This document shows positions 28,751 through 32,178 of a DNA stretch of 32,178 nucleotides, one piece after another. The position numbers and the translations under genes are program-made. The notes under the pieces were generated by a model, which saw only the letters and a program-made list of their open reading frames with translations, made no database searches and was not told the DNA's origin. The DNA comes from Haplomitrium mnioides. Taxonomy: Eukaryota > Marchantiophyta > Haplomitriopsida > Calobryales. The number at the start of each line of letters is the position of its first letter. Position 1 is the first letter of the stretch. The DNA lies in assembly GCA_049999725.1 (NCBI GenBank), contig JBNGIS010004855.1, positions 1 through 32,178 of the forward strand, read 5' to 3'.

Positions 28751-29494
28751 CTCCAAGGCCCTCTTGTCTTCACAGATTAATTGCAGGTCTGCTGGAGCTC
28801 CCACCTTGGGCAGCCTCTTCCTCCTCTTTGCTCCTATCAGCAGTTCTTGGAGCTCTCTCCGATAGAAAGGGCTATCCTTGATTAGTTGTCCCACTGTGGT
28901 AGTGACAGGGCAATTTCGTACGTCCGCTTGAATGTTGTAGGGGTTGGGCTTTGGCCCCTCTTCCACAATTGCAACCTTCTCTCGGGCTCCTCCTTGCTGC
29001 TTTTGGACCTCCTTGAGGGTCTCTTCAGCGGTCGGCTCCTCTTCTAGAGCCTCCAAAGCCGCCAATTGCCTTTTCACCTGACCCTGCTGCTCATGGTAGA
29101 ACCATTTTGGATTATCCCTCCGATAATCTGAATCAATTCGAGGTGAGGCCACTCGAGTTACTATCTTCTTAGCTGTGCGCTCAGACTTCCTCTGGCTCCT
29201 CTTTCGGGCCTTGGCCCTTGCTTTGGTGACAACCATGAGACAATAATCCAAAAATGGCGTCTCCCAACCTGGCAACTCAGCTTCCTCCTCCGTGTCTAGA
29301 GTGATCAGATTGACGTTTGACTGGGGAGGAGGATTCAAGCTTGGCCCAGGGGCAGCATCTGGCCTTTCGTGTGGGAAATTCATGGCTACATGCCCCTCCG
29401 TTTTGCATTGGAAGTAGAGGGGAGGCGGTTGCCTATAATTGCTCTTACGCAGCTCTGGATAGCTTGCTGAAATGTGATCGGGTTGGCCACAATT
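28736..29494 (-). pseudogene. E3 gag-protease linker with decayed second knuckle
   Basis: The frame continues that of the knuckle ORF upstream. It begins after a TAG at 29495-29497 inside what was CWNCGQPDHIS, then FQCKTEGHVAMNFPHERP, a further decayed CCHC-like motif. Next come a proline-rich part, an acidic segment, a basic patch (KARARKRSQRKSERTAKK-like), DYRRDNPKWFYHEQQ and the LIKDSPFYRRELQELL stretch that in E1 leads into the protease. The same frame runs on, out of register, to a stop at 28625. Confidence 0.7.
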
Positions 29495-29870
29495 CTAACA
29501 CACCATGATTGTGGTCTTGGGTGGCCGAGTAGCAGCCCACTGATTCATAGGCCTTGCGTTCCCTCCTGCAAGCCCGCTCAGAATTATCCGAGGTCCCCCG
29601 CTGATTTGATACACTATGTTTGGGGCCTCCTCCAAGACATACTCCACCTCTTCTCTCATGTACTCTAGTGCTTCCTCCCTTACATACTGTACAACATTGG
29701 TGTCATTCGGACATTCCTCGGGGGAGTGTCCATGTTGCTTGCAACGGACACACCAGACTCCAACTCTTCGGGTCGGCAGAGGTGGTCCCTCCGGCTTGAT
29801 CCCTGCCAGGAGGATGTTCATCGCCTCCAACTTGGCGCTCAGCTCATCAATTCGATCCCTCCTCCTAGCT
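29495..29870 (-). pseudogene. gag: E3 Gag nucleocapsid with an intact CCHC zinc knuckle
   Basis: The knuckle CVRCKQHGHSPEEC at 29711-29752 fits C-x2-C-x4-H-x4-C exactly. Before it lies RIDELSAKLEAMNILLAGI, a probable short helix shared with E2. After it come an acidic Glu/Tyr-rich segment and ATRPPKTTIMVC, which leads to a second knuckle destroyed by a TAG (Trp codon TGG to TAG). A frameshift near 29870 separates it from the upstream Ser-rich part. Nucleocapsid knuckles bind the genomic RNA. Confidence 0.82.
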
Positions 29871-30707
29871 TCTTGCTAGCCTTGGGTTCGGGCTCATTTT
29901 TCTTATATCTTCCCTTGTTGGCCCCCTTACGATGATGTACCTCCTTGACCTGCTTTTTCTTCTTCAGGTCTTTCTTCTTCTTTTTCCTCCTAGATGATCG
30001 GTCCTCGTCTAAGCTGCTACTGCTCGACTCATTCTCGCTTTCCGAAGAGGACTCGAAACTTTGATATGTTTCCTCGTCACTGTCCGAGGCGTCCGAATAA
30101 TCATCAGAGTCGCATCTGGCATGTGCTTTTCTTCGGAAACTGGTGAGGGCAACCTTCACATGGGATCGAGCTGCATTAACAGCTTCCTCCAAAGTTTGGG
30201 GATCCGCCTGTCTTACTAGGTCCCAATCCCTCTGGGTAGAGCAGCTAGAAACCACGCTGTGAGCATCCCGTCAATGGCTAGCGGGTTCAACTTCCTCGCC
30301 ACCTTCTTGAAACGTTGAAGGAATTTCCTCACCGACTCTTTTTTCTTCATCTTGAGCTGACCCATCTTGATCAATGCCTTAGTCTCTTCTCTTATCCATC
30401 GGAATTTTGCTAAGAAGGCTGCTTTGAATGTCGGCCAGTCCCTTTTGATATTATCTACCAAATCCTTGTACTAGGGTTGGGCTTCTCCCTTCAAAACTAT
30501 AGGCAGGATTCCAATCTTTACATAGGCTTCTCCATTTGCCAATGCAGTGTTTTCAAGGTCGTCCACCCATGCATCTAGGTCATCCTTCGGGCGTCCCTTG
30601 AAGGACCGGTATTTGAATCTTCCCCGAAGCCTAGAAGGTGGTACTGGGTTGGCCATCCCTCCACTGGCCACTGCCACTTCCACCCACGGGTTCCTTCCTT
30701 TGGCCAC
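29839..30707 (-). pseudogene. gag: E3 Gag capsid region and Ser/Lys-rich linker
   Basis: The capsid part (30707-30230) reads RGRFKYRSFKGRPKDDLDAW, then after a TAG at 30471-30473 (Trp to stop) YKDLVDNIKRDWPTFKAAF and FRWIREETKALIKM, VRKFLQRFKKVARKL and WFLAALPRGI. This is the retrotransposon Gag domain pattern (W-x-F-x4-F, then a Phe-x-Arg-Phe-like helix). A frameshift near 30225-30240 leads to DLVRQADPQTLEEAVNAARS. A strongly acidic Ser-rich run and a poly-Lys run (KKKKKDLKKKKQ) follow. No ATG begins the frame; it opens after a TGA shortly upstream of 30707, so the true start is lost. Confidence 0.82.
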
Positions 30708-30839
30708 TCTTCCTCAACAGACTCAACCCCCCGTTGCTCTGTTTCTCGGAAGTAACCTTCTCACAGACTAAATTGAGTCTCTTGTGCACAACGTGGTCTT
30801 GTTGGTTCGGGTTGGTCTAAGGTTTTTTCAAACCCTTGG
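30708..30839 (-). other. E3 5' leader
   Basis: About 130 bases between PBS and the gag frame. No ATG in the gag frame is visible. Nothing else recognisable. Confidence 0.4.
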
Positions 30840-30855
30840 CCTCCTTCTAGCGCCA
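30840..30855 (-). promoter_or_regulatory. E3 primer-binding site, tRNA-Asn
   Basis: TGGCGCTAGAAGGAGG on the minus strand begins 9 bases after the 5' LTR end. Its complement CCTCCTTCTAGCGCCA equals the 3' end of plant tRNA-Asn(GUU) as I know it: the acceptor strand TTCTAGC pairs with a GCTGGAA 5' end, followed by discriminator G and CCA. This fixes the minus-strand DNA primer and the LTR edge. Confidence 0.75.
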
Positions 30856-30864
30856 AAAATTTCA

Positions 30865-32137
30865 TGTCGCTCCCCTGTTTCAGGCCTTAACCTTTTCATA
30901 TCCTGCTTTGAGCGTAGAGGAGGACAATTTACGGGCTTTCAAGTTCTTTTTTGAGATGGCCCCTTGCCAGTTACCACTTTCTGACCTAACGGACTCTTCC
31001 TCTCCTTATAGGCATTATGTGCACCTCTCACTCTTCTTCTTCTTATACTCAAGTCAGTCATTCAACCATTCCCAAGTTCATATCCATCACCCTCTTGTTG
31101 GTTTGTGTGTAATTCCTGCACTTTATTCCAAGGGCCCAATAACTCAAACCTTGCCACCTTATTTGTGCTTGGGGCTGAATGGGTGCTAGTGACCTGCACC
31201 ACTGAACAATACAAAAGGCTGGACTTTCCCTTTCAGGGTTGTCATAGAGCTGGAACAAATTATCCTAACTATCTTAATGCACTAAGTCTTAATCTATGCA
31301 ACAAATTCAGACCAGATAGCATTTACCTCCAGGATGCAATACTTCTCTTATGAGTCCCATTGCCTTACAATCTGCAGCCCAGCAACCCACACACCTGCGC
31401 AATGTGCAAGCACTAGCACAGTCCTCCCTCTCAGCTCCACTTGAAGAAACACACTAGAGTGTCCTCTGAACACTCTAGGCTGATACTCACACACAAGGAA
31501 TGGCAGAGACAACCCCAAGCTCCTCACTTGGCAGCCTCTCTCGAAGTCATAACCAGCCAGAATCCCTTCGAACTATTGTATCAGCAACCCTCAGCTTTGG
31601 TCCACTAGCAAGGATGAGTTCCCTAGATTGCTGGAGTATCCAGAGCTCCTCATTCTGCAATCCTCGACGTCCGTCTAGTCCACATCCGAATCGCCCTGGC
31701 CTCTTAGAGCTAGTACCCCTGCTTCACGTAGTTCCTCACTGAATTCCCACTCCAGCCGCCCCTCGTTGTGATTTCCTTGTCCTTAGATCGTGATGCTCCT
31801 ATACAGAGAATGTAGAGACGACCCCAAGTCCTCCCATGGTGGCCTCTCTCGAAGTCTTAGCCGACCAGAATTCAATTGAGACCCCGTATTAGTAATCCTC
31901 CGCTCTGGTCAACCAGCAAGGATGAGTTCCCTAAATCGCCTGAGCATCTAGAGCTCCTTACTCTGCAATCATTAGTGCTCCTCCAGTCCACGTTCAAATC
32001 CCCCTGGCCCCCTGGAGCGAGTAGCCTTGCTTCACGCGGTGTTGTTAGTGAATTCTCGATCCAGCCCCCCTCATTGCGATTCCCCTTCGATGCAATCGCC
32101 TCGCGCTTTGAAATTGCTTGTGCATCAACTCGAAAGA
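30865..32137 (-). repeat. E3 5' LTR, U5-side part
   Basis: It matches 23988-25605 of the 3' LTR, with a shorter segment missing near 31340-31400, and includes the 310-bp tandem repeat (units from 31499 and 31809). In sense it ends GGGAGCGACA at 30865, just before the PBS. Homology stops at about 32137 after CATCAACTCGAAAGA, where another sequence takes over. The U3 is beyond the window or beyond that insertion. Confidence 0.78.
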
Positions 32138-32178
32138 GGGGTGTAAGGCCACCGCATATCCCCTCTCTGCTCTTGGAC
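32138..32178. repeat. Edge of another repeat inserted in the E3 5' LTR
   Basis: GGGGTGTAAGGCCACCGCAT onwards replaces the expected LTR sequence and matches 21693-21740 (GGAGTGTAAAGCCACTGCAT) with few changes to the end of the window. It may be the terminus of a different mobile element; TGTAA is a common LTR start. The class cannot be decided from 41 bases. Confidence 0.5.

Larger units (their letters stand above)
23988..32137 (-). mobile_element. E3: gag-protease-only LTR retrotransposon, 5' LTR cut at the window edge
   Basis: In minus-strand order: 5' LTR end (30865), PBS (30840-30855), gag (about 30707-29383), protease (to 28303), a short linker, PPT (27897-27911) and a 3909-bp 3' LTR (27896-23988). 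Both LTR copies end in GGGAGCGACA in sense. RT, RNase H and integrase, which in E1 take about 2.6 kb, are absent between the linker and the PPT. The copy carries stops and frameshifts. It resembles the TR-GAG class of non-autonomous plant elements, with a protease added. Its target duplication cannot be checked because the 5' edge is outside the window or interrupted. Confidence 0.8.

Overview
This window looks like repeat-rich nuclear DNA of a land plant. I see no host gene, tRNA, rRNA, CRISPR array or bacterial-type operon. Almost all of it belongs to three related Ty3/gypsy-type LTR retrotransposons with very long LTRs (about 3.3-3.9 kb), nested and rearranged. The plant assignment rests on the Pol sequence style (IDDF reverse transcriptase motif, long RNase H and integrase), on TGACGTGG boxes, and on decay by CAG-to-TAG changes. 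I cannot name the species; a non-angiosperm would not surprise me.

Layout. (1) E1, plus strand, 1-5212 and 18943-21303: the gag/protease end, RT-RNase H and integrase of an old, stop-ridden element, a GT-rich 3' untranslated tract, a polypurine tract (PPT) at 4264-4278 and a 3' LTR. The LTR is cut at 5212 and resumes at 18943. (2) E2, minus strand, 5213-18942: an insertion inside the E1 LTR. It has a 5' LTR (15507-18942), a primer-binding site, a short nucleocapsid-like gag with two decayed zinc knuckles, an unfamiliar acidic ORF, a PPT, a partial middle LTR (11428-12985) fused to a piece of a foreign E3-type LTR (10074-11427), a second decayed copy of the acidic ORF, a second PPT, and a 3' LTR (5213-8542). 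No protease, RT or integrase is seen, so E2 appears non-autonomous. (3) 21304-22252: flanking DNA with orphan LTR-like tandem repeats. (4) 22253-23987: an E3-type LTR fragment abutting E3. (5) E3, minus strand, 23988 to about 32137: 5' LTR (truncated), a PBS matching tRNA-Asn, gag with one intact CCHC knuckle, protease, then a direct jump to the PPT and a 3.9-kb 3' LTR, with RT, RNase H and integrase missing.

How they fit together. All three families share a nearly identical 15-base PPT followed by TGT, a conserved block around it that reads as protein across the PPT into the LTR, a TATA-like box (CTTATATCAAG type) and TGACGTGG motifs upstream of it. E1 once encoded a full Pol; E2 and E3 resemble deletion derivatives that would depend on such an element. 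Relative order: E1 is oldest, E2 entered its LTR, and an E3-type LTR later became part of E2. Identities were judged by eye, not computed.
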